Positions 1-7,510 of a stretch of 64,000 nucleotides of DNA are shown in pieces. The notes beneath the pieces were generated by a model. It saw nothing but the letters and a program-made list of their open reading frames with translations, searched no databases and was not told the DNA's origin. The DNA is from Mycobacterium sp. BK086 (GTDB lineage Bacteria; Actinomycetota; Actinomycetes; Mycobacteriales; Mycobacteriaceae), in NCBI GenBank assembly GCA_004362315.1, contig SNWL01000003.1, positions 2,046,001-2,110,000 on the forward strand, read 5' to 3'. Position numbers and translations under genes: made by a program. The first letter of the stretch is position 1. Every line of letters begins with the position of its first letter.

Positions 1-546
1 CTGACCTGGGCGCTGGAGCGGCTGGTCCGGCACCCCGCCGTTCTGCAGCGCGCGGTTGCCGCGGCCGACGCGAGCGCAGCCGGTGATCCGGCGGGCGACG
101 AGTATCTCGATGCGGTCTTGCGCGAGACCATGCGCGTGCGGCCCGTCATCACCCGTGTCGGGCGGGTTCTCACCGCACCCGTCACGCTCGGCGGCTACGA
201 GCTGCCTGCCGGAACGATCGTCGTCGCGGCCATCGGGCTGGTCCACTCCGATCCGCAAATCTGGTCGCAGCCACAACAATTCGACCCCGGCCGCATCTCT
301 GACGGCACCGCAACTCCCACCACCTGGCTGCCGTTCGGCGGTGGGAACCGGCGCTGTCTCGGTGCCGCGTTCGCAAGCGAGGAGATGCTTGTGGTGCTGC
401 GCGAAGTGCTGCGCCGCGTGGACCTCGAGACGACGATCGCGCCGGCCGAGCGGCAGAAAGTCCGCCACGTGATCCTCGAGCCACATCGCGGCGCACGCAT
501 CCGGGTGCGCGCTCGCCGGAACGCGGACGAGCTGGCGCAAGCGTGA
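1..546 (+). CDS. Cytochrome P450, C-terminal part (5' end outside window)
   Basis: The frame is open from base 1 to a TGA at 544-546, giving about 181 residues, so this is only the C-terminal half of a P450 of roughly 400 residues. The K-helix ExxR motif is visible as E-T-M-R in LRETMRVRP. The haem-binding loop FGGGNRRCLG carries the proximal Cys ligand. The protein would be a soluble haem monooxygenase that takes electrons from a ferredoxin; the substrate cannot be read from this fragment. Its stop overlaps the GTG start of the downstream MFS gene (GTGA, 4 nt), which implies translational coupling with the exporter and the GNAT-fusion gene after it. Family assignment is firm; subfamily is not assigned. 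Confidence 0.93.
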   Translation: MTWALERLVRHPAVLQRAVAAADASAAGDPAGDEYLDAVLRETMRVRPVITRVGRVLTAPVTLGGYELPAGTIVVAAIGLVHSDPQIWSQPQQFDPGRISDGTATPTTWLPFGGGNRRCLGAAFASEEMLVVLREVLRRVDLETTIAPAERQKVRHVILEPHRGARIRVRARRNADELAQA

Positions 547-1802
547 CCTCTCGACGCCAGGTCACCCTGCTGCTGATCGCGACGCTGACGGCTGCCGCGG
601 GCAATGGCATCACCATGGTGGCGTTCCCGTGGCTGGTGTTGCAGCGCAACGGAAGTGCGATCGAAGCCGCGATCGTCGCCGGTGCCGCATCATTGCCACT
701 GCTGGTGTCATCCCTGTTGGCGGGCACAGCGGTCGACTTTCTGGGCAGGCGGCGCATCTCGATCATCTCCGACGTGCTCTCCGGCGTAACGGCCGCCGCC
801 GTGCCCATTCTGGTGTTGGCATTCGGGCAGGGCGGTCTCACGGTAGGCACCCTGGCCTTGCTGGCGGCGCTGGGAGCAGTATTCGATCCGGCGGGTATGA
901 CCGCGCGTCAGTCGATGCTGCCCGAAGCCGCAACCAGTGCGGGCTGGACGCTCGACCGCATCAACGGCATATATCAGGCCGTCTTCCAGGTCGCCTACAT
1001 CGCGGGCCCAGGCCTGGCCGGCGTACTGATCGCGATCTTCGGCGGAGTCAACGCCATGTGGGTGACCGCAGCGTTCTTCCTGGTGTCGATCCTCGCCGTC
1101 GCGGTGATGCGCCTGGAAGGTGCCGGTCCGCCGACCGAAGAGGAACGCCCCGAAGGGGTTTGGGCCGGAACGGTTCAGGGCTTCCGGTTCATCTGGAACA
1201 CCAAGGTGCTGTTGACGCTGGCCATCATCGACCTCACGCTCACCGGGTTGTACGTGCCGATGGAGAGCGTGCTGTTCCCCAAGTACTTCACCGACCGCCA
1301 GGAACCCACGCACCTGGGCTGGGTGCTGATGGCGTTGTCGATCGGGGCGTTCGTGGGCGCGCTGGCGTATCCGGTTCTGGTGCGCCACTTGTCGCGGCGG
1401 CTGATCCTGCTCACGTCGTCTCTGGTGCTCGGGGTGTCCATGGCGATCATCTCGGTGCTGCCGCCGCTCGGGGTGATCCTGGTGCTGTGCGCGCTGGTGG
1501 GTCTGGTATTCGGCCCCATTCCCCCGATCTACAACTACGTGGTGCAGACGAAGTCGCCGCCAGAGATGCGTGGCCGACTCGTCGGCGCCATGACCACGTT
1601 CTCGTTTGCCGCTGGGCCACTGGGACTTACGTTCGCAGGCCCGCTCGCCGATGCCTTCGGATTGCGAGTCACCTTTCTGGTGCTGGCGATCCCCATGATC
1701 GTGCTCGGTGTGGTGTCACTGTGGTTGCCGGCACTGCACGAACTCGATCGTGAAACCGACCCCGCCGCTGATGCCCAAGCCGATCCGAGAGGAACACCAT
1801 GA
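543..1802 (+). CDS. MFS transporter (DHA3-like exporter)
   Basis: A 419-residue hydrophobic protein with about twelve membrane segments and the usual loop-2 basic motif between TM2 and TM3 (DFLGRRR, around residues 63-69). Overall it resembles the DHA3 branch of the major facilitator superfamily, which contains drug and siderophore exporters such as EntS- and Tap-like proteins. It probably moves a small molecule out of the cell using the proton gradient. The GTG start is fixed by the 4-nt overlap with the P450 stop, and its own stop overlaps the ATG of the next gene (ATGA). This places it in the middle of a three-gene unit, so the likely cargo is the P450 product or a related toxic compound. 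The cargo is inference. Confidence 0.85.
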   Translation: MTSRRQVTLLLIATLTAAAGNGITMVAFPWLVLQRNGSAIEAAIVAGAASLPLLVSSLLAGTAVDFLGRRRISIISDVLSGVTAAAVPILVLAFGQGGLTVGTLALLAALGAVFDPAGMTARQSMLPEAATSAGWTLDRINGIYQAVFQVAYIAGPGLAGVLIAIFGGVNAMWVTAAFFLVSILAVAVMRLEGAGPPTEEERPEGVWAGTVQGFRFIWNTKVLLTLAIIDLTLTGLYVPMESVLFPKYFTDRQEPTHLGWVLMALSIGAFVGALAYPVLVRHLSRRLILLTSSLVLGVSMAIISVLPPLGVILVLCALVGLVFGPIPPIYNYVVQTKSPPEMRGRLVGAMTTFSFAAGPLGLTFAGPLADAFGLRVTFLVLAIPMIVLGVVSLWLPALHELDRETDPAADAQADPRGTP

Positions 1803-3004
1803 TCGAGGTTCGCGCGATAACGTCTACGAGCCCAGAGGATCTGGACCTTCTGCACCGATTCGTCGAAGACGCGTTCAAGGTGTCGTTTCCCGGTGACGAC
1901 GAGCGCGACGTCGAGGCGTACTTTCATCGCGACCAGCGAGGCGAGCTCGGGCCCAACAAGACCCACGTCGTGGTCGCCACCGACGACGGCGAGGTGGTCG
2001 GCGGCTGCGTGTCGGTCTACCTGGGCACACCCAACGTCGGGGTGCTCGAGTATCAGGTTGTGAACCCGTCGCATCGCAGTACCGGTGTGGCCACCGACAT
2101 CTATCTGCTCAGCGAGCGCCTCATCGAAGAAAGCGCGCAACGCGCGGGACGCTCCCTCGACATGTTCATCGCGGAGATCGAAGACCCGTTCCGTACCCCG
2201 ATGTCCAGCAGTATGAATCGCTTCCGCCGTGCCGGAATCCTGCACTACAGCGGGTACAGCATCGCGGACTACCCGCATGTGCAGCGGATGCTGACAGTGC
2301 CGGGCCAGGAGGGGATGCACACGCTTCTTATGCTGGTGAAGCCGATCCCGTGGGGATCCGAAACCTCAATTCCGGCAAGCACTCTCAGGCTCATTGTGGA
2401 CGAGTACTACAAATTCTTCGGCATCGACGAACCCGCGTCCGTCAAGGTGCTGGACTACCTCGAAGCCGCAGGCAATAGACACATCGAGCTCCGTTCCCTC
2501 GGCGACTACGTCTGCAACGACGAGGACACGGCACCCGTCGTCGTCGAGGAGATCGAAACCGGCGCCAGCGGCCATCGGTGGTCGATTCGGTCGCGCGATG
2601 CCGCGAGCGCCGAGGGTGGTGTCTCGTTCGTGGCCACGCCGGCGTCCGGATTCGCTTCCGCTCTCGAGCTCGCGCCCGCGCTCACCGAGCGTGCGGTGTT
2701 GTTGCACATCTGTTCTCGGATCGAGAAGCAGATGATCGAAGATTCCCGCGAAACGCACGAGTGGTATCTCCAGTGCGGCGACGACTTACGCGATGCGCTG
2801 GTCGGGGCCGATGTCGGCTTCCATGAGCTGGCCGTGCCGTGGGATGACAGCGCACATCTGCTGTACAAGGGACACGGACGCATGCACGAGGCCCCGTCTA
2901 TCCCCGTCGCGAACTTCCTTGCGGCGATGCGGGAGATCCCGGGCGCCGACTACGCGAGGCTCGAACAACACCTGGCCGGTCAGGAGACGGTTCCGTTGGC
3001 GTGA
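1799..3004 (+). CDS. GNAT-type N-acetyltransferase with unrecognised C-terminal domain
   Basis: A 401-residue protein. Residues 1-150 look like a GCN5-related acetyltransferase: a beta-rich segment ending in VVATDDGEVVGGCVSVYLG, then YQVVNPSHRSTGVATDIYLLSERL, which sits where the acetyl-CoA pyrophosphate-binding R/Q-x-x-G-x-G/A loop and following helix belong (here R-S-T-G-V-A). The remaining 250 residues match no family I recognise and contain no membrane segment. GNAT proteins are usually 150-200 residues, so the C-terminal extension is notable and could bind the substrate or be a second degenerate acetyltransferase fold. ATG overlaps the MFS stop by 4 nt. A role in modifying the metabolite handled by the P450 and exporter is inferred from the operon only. 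Confidence 0.6.
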   Translation: MIEVRAITSTSPEDLDLLHRFVEDAFKVSFPGDDERDVEAYFHRDQRGELGPNKTHVVVATDDGEVVGGCVSVYLGTPNVGVLEYQVVNPSHRSTGVATDIYLLSERLIEESAQRAGRSLDMFIAEIEDPFRTPMSSSMNRFRRAGILHYSGYSIADYPHVQRMLTVPGQEGMHTLLMLVKPIPWGSETSIPASTLRLIVDEYYKFFGIDEPASVKVLDYLEAAGNRHIELRSLGDYVCNDEDTAPVVVEEIETGASGHRWSIRSRDAASAEGGVSFVATPASGFASALELAPALTERAVLLHICSRIEKQMIEDSRETHEWYLQCGDDLRDALVGADVGFHELAVPWDDSAHLLYKGHGRMHEAPSIPVANFLAAMREIPGADYARLEQHLAGQETVPLA

Positions 3005-3013
3005 TGGGCGGGC

Positions 3014-3445
3014 TCAGAAGAACGGATTGCTGTTCTTCTGGTGGTCGGCTTCTTGCGGCCGCGGTCCGAACCGAGCGATGTAGTCCTCGTCGACCCGCTT
3101 GTTCTTCTCGCGTTTGAGGACGTCCACGAGATTGGGGTCCAGACCGTGCACGCCGAGGCGGTGCCGTCGCCACACCTTGTTGAGCGCCAAGGAGAGGGCC
3201 AACGCCCAGAGGTAGAGGGGCACCGTCATGGTCGAGTGCACATAGAGGGCATCCTGCTCGACGGGGAAGAACCAGAACGGCGCCAGCACGAAGATCGGCG
3301 GTATCGCCATCCTGATCATGTAGCGGCGGACGCTGCCCGGCCCCGCGAGATCGTTGGCGACCCAGTCGCGCATGGACGCCGGCAAGCGCCGAAAGCCGTA
3401 CGCGTAGCCGATGAGTTGAAGAAGGTCAGGCCTGGTATCGGACGT
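3014..3445 (-). CDS. DUF5313 family membrane protein, start codon non-canonical
   Basis: The translated frame contains the DUF5313 signature LPASMRDWVANDLAGPG, two hydrophobic segments (IPPIFVLAPFWFF and VPLYLWALALSLAL) and ALNKVWRRHRLGVHGLDP, as in a family of small mycobacterial membrane proteins of unknown function. The first ordinary start codon is TTG at 3385, but family-like sequence (TRPDLLQLIGYAYG) continues upstream of it in frame with no ATG, GTG or TTG before a stop at 3470-3472. A strong AAGGAGG (3457-3451) sits five bases before an ACG codon at 3445-3443, just where family members begin. I therefore extend the gene to 3445 (143 residues). A start-codon mutation, sequencing error or rare ACG initiation are all possible. 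It lies tail-to-tail with the GNAT gene. Confidence 0.75.
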   Translation of the reverse strand, partial: TSDTRPDLLQLIGYAYGFRRLPASMRDWVANDLAGPGSVRRYMIRMAIPPIFVLAPFWFFPVEQDALYVHSTMTVPLYLWALALSLALNKVWRRHRLGVHGLDPNLVDVLKREKNKRVDEDYIARFGPRPQEADHQKNSNPFF

Positions 3446-3545
3446 AGCTTCCTCCTTGGTCGGGCACCCCTACAGGCACCCTACTCGCCCCGCGACGACC
3501 CATTTCGCGCCGTTGACGCGGGCGTCGAAGTCTAGCCTCGATGAC

Positions 3546-3968
3546 ATGGACGAACTCACCCAAGATGTGATCGATTTCCTATCCGCCGGCACCCGGACGG
3601 CCAAGCTCGGCTACGTCGCCGCGGACGGCAGACCGCTCGTCGCTCCCGTGTGGTTCATCGTGGAGGGCAACCGGCTGGTCTTCAACACCGGCAAGGAGGC
3701 TGCCAAGGGCCGCGCGATCAGCCGCGATCCGCGAGTCGTGATCTGCGTTGACGATCAGGATCCCCCGTTCTCGTTCGTGCAGGTTCAGGGGATCGCCGCC
3801 ACGTCAGAAGATCCTGCGGATCTGCTCGACACCGCCACCCGGATCGGTGGCCGCTACATGGGCGCGGACCGAGCCGACGAATTCGGCCGACGCAACGGCG
3901 TGCCCGGCGAGCTGGTCGTGCGGGTGACTCCGACGAAGGTCATCGCAGGATTCAACGTCGCCCATTAA
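3546..3968 (+). CDS. PPOX-class flavin/F420-dependent oxidoreductase
   Basis: A 140-residue split-barrel protein of the pyridoxamine-5'-phosphate oxidase-like superfamily, close in pattern to the F420-binding Rv1155 type. Visible family features are KLGYVAADGRPLVAPVWFIVEGNRLVF at residues 19-45, the basic stretch KEAAKGRAISRDPRVVICVDD that lines the cofactor phosphate site, and a C-terminal VRVTPTKVIAGFNVAH. It probably reduces or oxidises a small substrate as a soluble homodimer using F420 or FMN; the substrate is unknown. I chose the ATG at 3546 because homologous sequence starts at MDELTQDVIDFLS; the longer frame from 3456 adds residues with no family resemblance. The next gene begins 10 bases after its stop, so the two may be co-transcribed. 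Confidence 0.85.
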   Translation: MDELTQDVIDFLSAGTRTAKLGYVAADGRPLVAPVWFIVEGNRLVFNTGKEAAKGRAISRDPRVVICVDDQDPPFSFVQVQGIAATSEDPADLLDTATRIGGRYMGADRADEFGRRNGVPGELVVRVTPTKVIAGFNVAH

Positions 3969-3978
3969 TGTCCCCCAG

Positions 3979-5355
3979 GTGACGGATGTGCAGGCATTTT
4001 CCGATCTCGATGCCAAGATCGACGCCGCGATGAAGTCCCATGCGATACCGGGTGTGGCGGTAGGCATCTGGGCCGACGGCGAGGAGTGCGTCAAGGGCTA
4101 CGGTGTCACCAATGTCGACCATCCGACGCCTGTGGACGGCGACACCGTATTCCGAATTGGTTCCACCACAAAGACATTCACCGGCACAGCGATGATGCGG
4201 TTGATGGATCAAGGCATGGTGGATCTCGATGCGCCGGTACGCCGCTACCTGCCCGACTTCGCGGTCGCCGACGCCGACGCCAGCGCCGCAGTCACAGTTC
4301 GCCAGCTGCTCAATCACACCCCGGGCTGGTTGGGCGATGACGTCCAGGACTTCGGGCGCGGCGACGATGCGCTGGAGCGCTATGTCGCTTCGATGACACA
4401 ACTGCCGCAGCTGACCCCGCCGGGAGCCGTGTTCGCCTACAACAATGCGGGTTTGGTGGTGGCCGGCCGGATCATCGAGGTCGTCACCGGAAGGACATAC
4501 GAGGCCGCGATCCAGCATCTGCTCCTCGACCCCCTGCAGCTGCGCCACACTCGCTTTTTCTCCGACGATATCGTCGGCCTGAATCTGGCGGCCTCGCACA
4601 ACGTGGTGGACGGCAACGCGGTCGTCGACACCGGTTTCTGGGCGTTCCCACGAAGCTGTAACCCCACCGGTGGCCTGATCTCCACTGCCCGAGATCAGTT
4701 GCGCTACGCCCGGTTTCATCTCGGCGACGGCGCCGGCCTACTCCCCCGGCAGGCGCTCGTCGACATGCGTTCCAACCCGGGGGCCGGCGGCACGTTGCTG
4801 GTGGAGGTCATCGGCATGGGCGTGACCTGGATGCTGCGGCCGTCGGCGGAGGGCGCGACGATCGTCCAGCACGGTGGCACCTGGAGCGGGCAGCACTCGG
4901 GGTTCTTCATGGTGCCCGAGCGAAACTTCGCGATGACGGTGCTGACCAACTCCCAGGGCGGAGCCGAACTGACCAACGAGCTGTTCGCTGACGACTGGGC
5001 TCTGCGCTTGTTCGCCGGGATCAGCAATCTACCCGCCACACCCGAGCACCTCGGCGCCGCCGACCTGAAGCCCTACGAGGGCCGGTACATCGCCGAGCAG
5101 ATCGGCGTCTCCGGCAGCCACGAGAAGGTCATCCTCGATTTCCGGGCGGGTGACGGCCAACTCGACGGCACCATGAGTTCCGAGGATTCCACGCAGGAGA
5201 CCGAACGAGTGGGCCTAGCGTTCTACCGACCCGACTACGGCCTCAACCTCGGAGCCGACAGCAAACCCATTGGGAGCCGAGCGAATTTCGTACGCGGATC
5301 CGACGGCGCCATCATGTGGTTTCGCAGTCACGGGCGCCTGTACCGACGTCAATAG
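3979..5355 (+). CDS. Serine hydrolase, beta-lactamase class C/esterase family
   Basis: A 458-residue protein of the class C beta-lactamase/DD-peptidase/EstB family (PF00144). The nucleophile motif S-T-T-K is at residues 62-65, the Y-N-N motif (Y154, N156) fits the second catalytic box, and H-G-G at 298-300 replaces the KTG box, as is common in esterase-like members. The last 100 residues form a lipocalin-like C-terminal extension (LKPYEGRYIAEQ...). There is no clear signal peptide, so it is probably cytoplasmic or associated with the inner membrane. Likely activity is ester or amide hydrolysis; true beta-lactamase activity is not implied. It starts with GTG ten bases after the PPOX gene. Confidence 0.85.
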   Translation: MTDVQAFSDLDAKIDAAMKSHAIPGVAVGIWADGEECVKGYGVTNVDHPTPVDGDTVFRIGSTTKTFTGTAMMRLMDQGMVDLDAPVRRYLPDFAVADADASAAVTVRQLLNHTPGWLGDDVQDFGRGDDALERYVASMTQLPQLTPPGAVFAYNNAGLVVAGRIIEVVTGRTYEAAIQHLLLDPLQLRHTRFFSDDIVGLNLAASHNVVDGNAVVDTGFWAFPRSCNPTGGLISTARDQLRYARFHLGDGAGLLPRQALVDMRSNPGAGGTLLVEVIGMGVTWMLRPSAEGATIVQHGGTWSGQHSGFFMVPERNFAMTVLTNSQGGAELTNELFADDWALRLFAGISNLPATPEHLGAADLKPYEGRYIAEQIGVSGSHEKVILDFRAGDGQLDGTMSSEDSTQETERVGLAFYRPDYGLNLGADSKPIGSRANFVRGSDGAIMWFRSHGRLYRRQ

Positions 5356-5905
5356 CGCGGGGCCTGCCCGTTGCCGTGCACTCATGGATCTCTGCGCAAC
5401 AAGCGATTCGGTGAGCTGTGGAGTCGACGAACGGCAGGACGAGGGGCTCGGGCAGCGACACCATCGCAGGCCCTTCCCCGATTCAGCTGTGCCGCAGGGC
5501 AATCAACGAGTCGTGACGGTGAGGCATTTTCGGTCGCTGTCGTCGCACCAACTCGTCATCGAAAAGTTACCGAAATACATTGCAGTTCTTAAACATCTGT
5601 TGCACTGCGATGACACCGACCGCTACATTTAGTGATGCCTGGCCTATTCCCCCAAGGTGGCCGGGAGCGAAGGGCTCGGACCCTATCCCCTAGCGTTGTC
5701 CGAGCCCTTCCGCCTTGGTGATCTCGGTTCGCATTTGATGGCCAACAACTTTCGGATCGTTCGTGAAGTGTCGAGATGGCGGTGCAGCTCGGGCGCGATC
5801 ACGCAGATGCCCGGTATCATCGAACGCAGAACACGACCCGGCGACCGCGATGGTGCCCGCCGAGCGTTCGACTCCACCTTTCCCTGTTATGCGTGAGGGT
5901 CACCG
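5356..5905. other. Intergenic region, 550 nt, no convincing protein gene
   Basis: The open frames here (for example 5270-5632 and 5657-5896 on the plus strand) lack family resemblance and have poor codon bias. The first half is lower in GC than its surroundings (around 5560-5640: repeated AAA, ACAT, TTTAG), which is unusual in this window and may be promoter DNA. The second half contains a large stem-loop described separately. It separates the serine hydrolase from the 61-residue protein. Confidence 0.6.
5652..5718. other. Large nested stem-loop
   Basis: Perfect 13-bp arms GAAGGGCTCGGAC (5669-5681) and GTCCGAGCCCTTC (5698-5710) enclose a 16-nt loop, and an outer pair CCAAGG (5652-5657) / CCTTGG (5713-5718) extends the structure. 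There is no T-run on either side. It could be the 3' structure of the serine hydrolase transcript, a structured leader of the 61-residue gene, or a small RNA. Confidence 0.55.
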
Positions 5906-6091
5906 ATGCGCGATGAATTGTTTTCCGGCTTCAGTGAGGCCGGGTGGGATGAGGCCCCGTGGGACGCGGAGCCGGTCTTCAGTGCGTCCGAGTTGCAGAT
6001 CCTGCTCAACCCGGCGCTGACGGCTGCGGAGGCGGCCGATCAGGTGGGCTGCGTTGTCCATGACGTCGAACGGTTACGTCGTACGTCCTGA
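5906..6091 (+). CDS. Small hypothetical protein, HTH-like C-terminus
   Basis: A 61-residue acidic protein with typical high-GC codon use, which distinguishes it from the non-coding stretch before it. Two amphipathic helices in the C-terminal half (residues about 30-58, SELQILLNPALTAAEAADQVGC then VVHDVERLRR) read like a helix-turn-helix, so a small DNA-binding or regulatory role is possible. I do not recognise a named family. The ATG at 5906 follows GAGGGTCACCG, which offers only a weak ribosome site. Downstream is the DUF1214 gene on the same strand after about 130 bases, so co-transcription is uncertain. Confidence 0.5.
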   Translation: MRDELFSGFSEAGWDEAPWDAEPVFSASELQILLNPALTAAEAADQVGCVVHDVERLRRTS

Positions 6092-6223
6092 AATCTGCAG
6101 TCTCTCCATGTTGCCTACCGGCAATGGCGGTGGCTATTCGTTGACACAGACTCAGCGGCGGTGCATATTTTATTCGAAATACCGACCGATGCGTTCCATT
6201 ATTGAACCAATGGAGAGAGTCGT

Positions 6224-7354
6224 ATGGCGTATGCACAGGAATTCGTGGACAGCATCGCGGTGGCGGAGCGACTGGTTCGCGAGGCTCCGCACGTGGCGAA
6301 CGAAGTCGATCTGCTCGAAGGCTTGCAGTACCTGGCGGGCTGTATCGCGGCATGCACCCGCCTGGTCTTCGACTACGAGCGCGACCATCCGTTCCTGCAC
6401 ACGGGCACCGGACCGTTCACGAAGATGGCCCTGGACAATCCCGACACCCTGTACCTCGGAACGTCGCTACACGCGGGGCATGAGTATGTGTTGACCGGGA
6501 TCCGGGGCACCACAACCGATCTGAGCTTTCAGTTGCTCGGCGGCGAGTACACCGACGACGTGGTTCCCGACAGCCAGATCGCCTTCGACGACCGCGAACT
6601 CGACATCGCCGCCGACGGCAGCTTCGAATGGCGCGTCGTCCCCCGCAGCGACGCCCAGCTCGTCATCCGCGAGGTCTACAACGACTGGTCGGCCCAGCGC
6701 GGCACCTTGGCCATCGCACGCACCGACACCACCGGTACGGCGCCGAGCCCGCTGACGCCCGAACTGATGGCAGCGCGCTACGCGGCAGCAGGTAAACAAC
6801 TCGTCAGGCGCATCAAGACGTGGCTCGCGTTCCCTCAGTGGTTCTACCTCAATATCGAGGTCAACACGCTAGCCGCGCCACGGCTCACCCCCGGAGGACT
6901 TGCCACCCAGTACTCCTCGGTTGGCCATTTCGACCTCGGCCCCGAGCGGGCCATGGTGATCACGCTGCCGGCCTCCGACGCGCCTTACCTGGGCTTCCAA
7001 TTGGGCAGCCCGTGGTACATCTCGATGGACTACATCAATCACCAGACGTCACTGAACGGAACTCAGGCACAGGTCGATCCTGACGGAATGATGCGTATCG
7101 TCGTCGCGCACCACAACCCGGGCATTCACAACTGGGTGGAGACGCTCGACCACCGACGCGGTTACGTGCAGTTTCGCTGGCAACGGACCACGCGCGCGCT
7201 CACCGAAGCAGACGGCCCCACCGCCGAAGTCGTCGACATCGACGCGGTGCCGTCCACCCTGCCCTATTTCAGCCACAACGCGATCAGTAGCGACGATTGG
7301 CGAACGCGGATTGCCCTGCGCCAGCGACAGATCGCTTATCGAATGGTCGCGTAG
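6224..7354 (+). CDS. DUF1214 domain-containing protein
   Basis: A 376-residue protein. The C-terminal region (about residues 225-350) has the DUF1214 look: GPERAMVITLPASDAPYLGFQLGSPWYISMDYINHQTSLNG, then PDGMMRIVVAHHNPGIHNWVET. DUF1214 proteins, often paired with DUF1254, are widespread in mycobacteria and their biochemical role is unknown; the fold is a jelly-roll type. Residues 1-60 are helical and there is no signal peptide. ATG at 6224 follows GGAGAGAGTCGT, which gives a good ribosome site. The tRNA-Ala gene ends 31 bases downstream on the other strand. Family membership is fairly sure; function is not assigned. Confidence 0.8.
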   Translation: MAYAQEFVDSIAVAERLVREAPHVANEVDLLEGLQYLAGCIAACTRLVFDYERDHPFLHTGTGPFTKMALDNPDTLYLGTSLHAGHEYVLTGIRGTTTDLSFQLLGGEYTDDVVPDSQIAFDDRELDIAADGSFEWRVVPRSDAQLVIREVYNDWSAQRGTLAIARTDTTGTAPSPLTPELMAARYAAAGKQLVRRIKTWLAFPQWFYLNIEVNTLAAPRLTPGGLATQYSSVGHFDLGPERAMVITLPASDAPYLGFQLGSPWYISMDYINHQTSLNGTQAQVDPDGMMRIVVAHHNPGIHNWVETLDHRRGYVQFRWQRTTRALTEADGPTAEVVDIDAVPSTLPYFSHNAISSDDWRTRIALRQRQIAYRMVA

Positions 7355-7385
7355 CCACATAGAAGGGAACTCGATACGAGTGGAG

Positions 7386-7458
7386 TGGAGCTAAGGGGAA
7401 TCGAACCCCTGACCTTCTCGATGCGAACGAGACGCGCTACCAACTGCGCTATAGCCCC
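7386..7458 (-). tRNA. tRNA-Ala (anticodon CGC)
   Basis: The minus strand folds into a 73-nt cloverleaf. The acceptor strand GGGGCTA at 7458-7452 pairs with TAGCTCC at 7393-7387 (one G-U pair), followed by discriminator A at 7386. The D-arm contains GCGCAGTTGGTAGCGC, the anticodon stem is TCTCG/CGAGA with loop TTCGCAT (anticodon CGC, reads GCG), and the T-arm contains GGTTCGATTCC. The 3' CCA is not encoded. Confidence 0.97.
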
Positions 7459-7510
7459 TTGGTCTCTGGCAGGCTACCAGTCGGAGCCCGCCTTACCGAA
7501 ACCGGTGACC

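Noticed and set aside
5270..5632. 120-residue plus-strand frame running off the serine hydrolase gene
   Set aside because: It overlaps the true gene in another frame, shows low coding bias in the AT-richer part and has no family resemblance.
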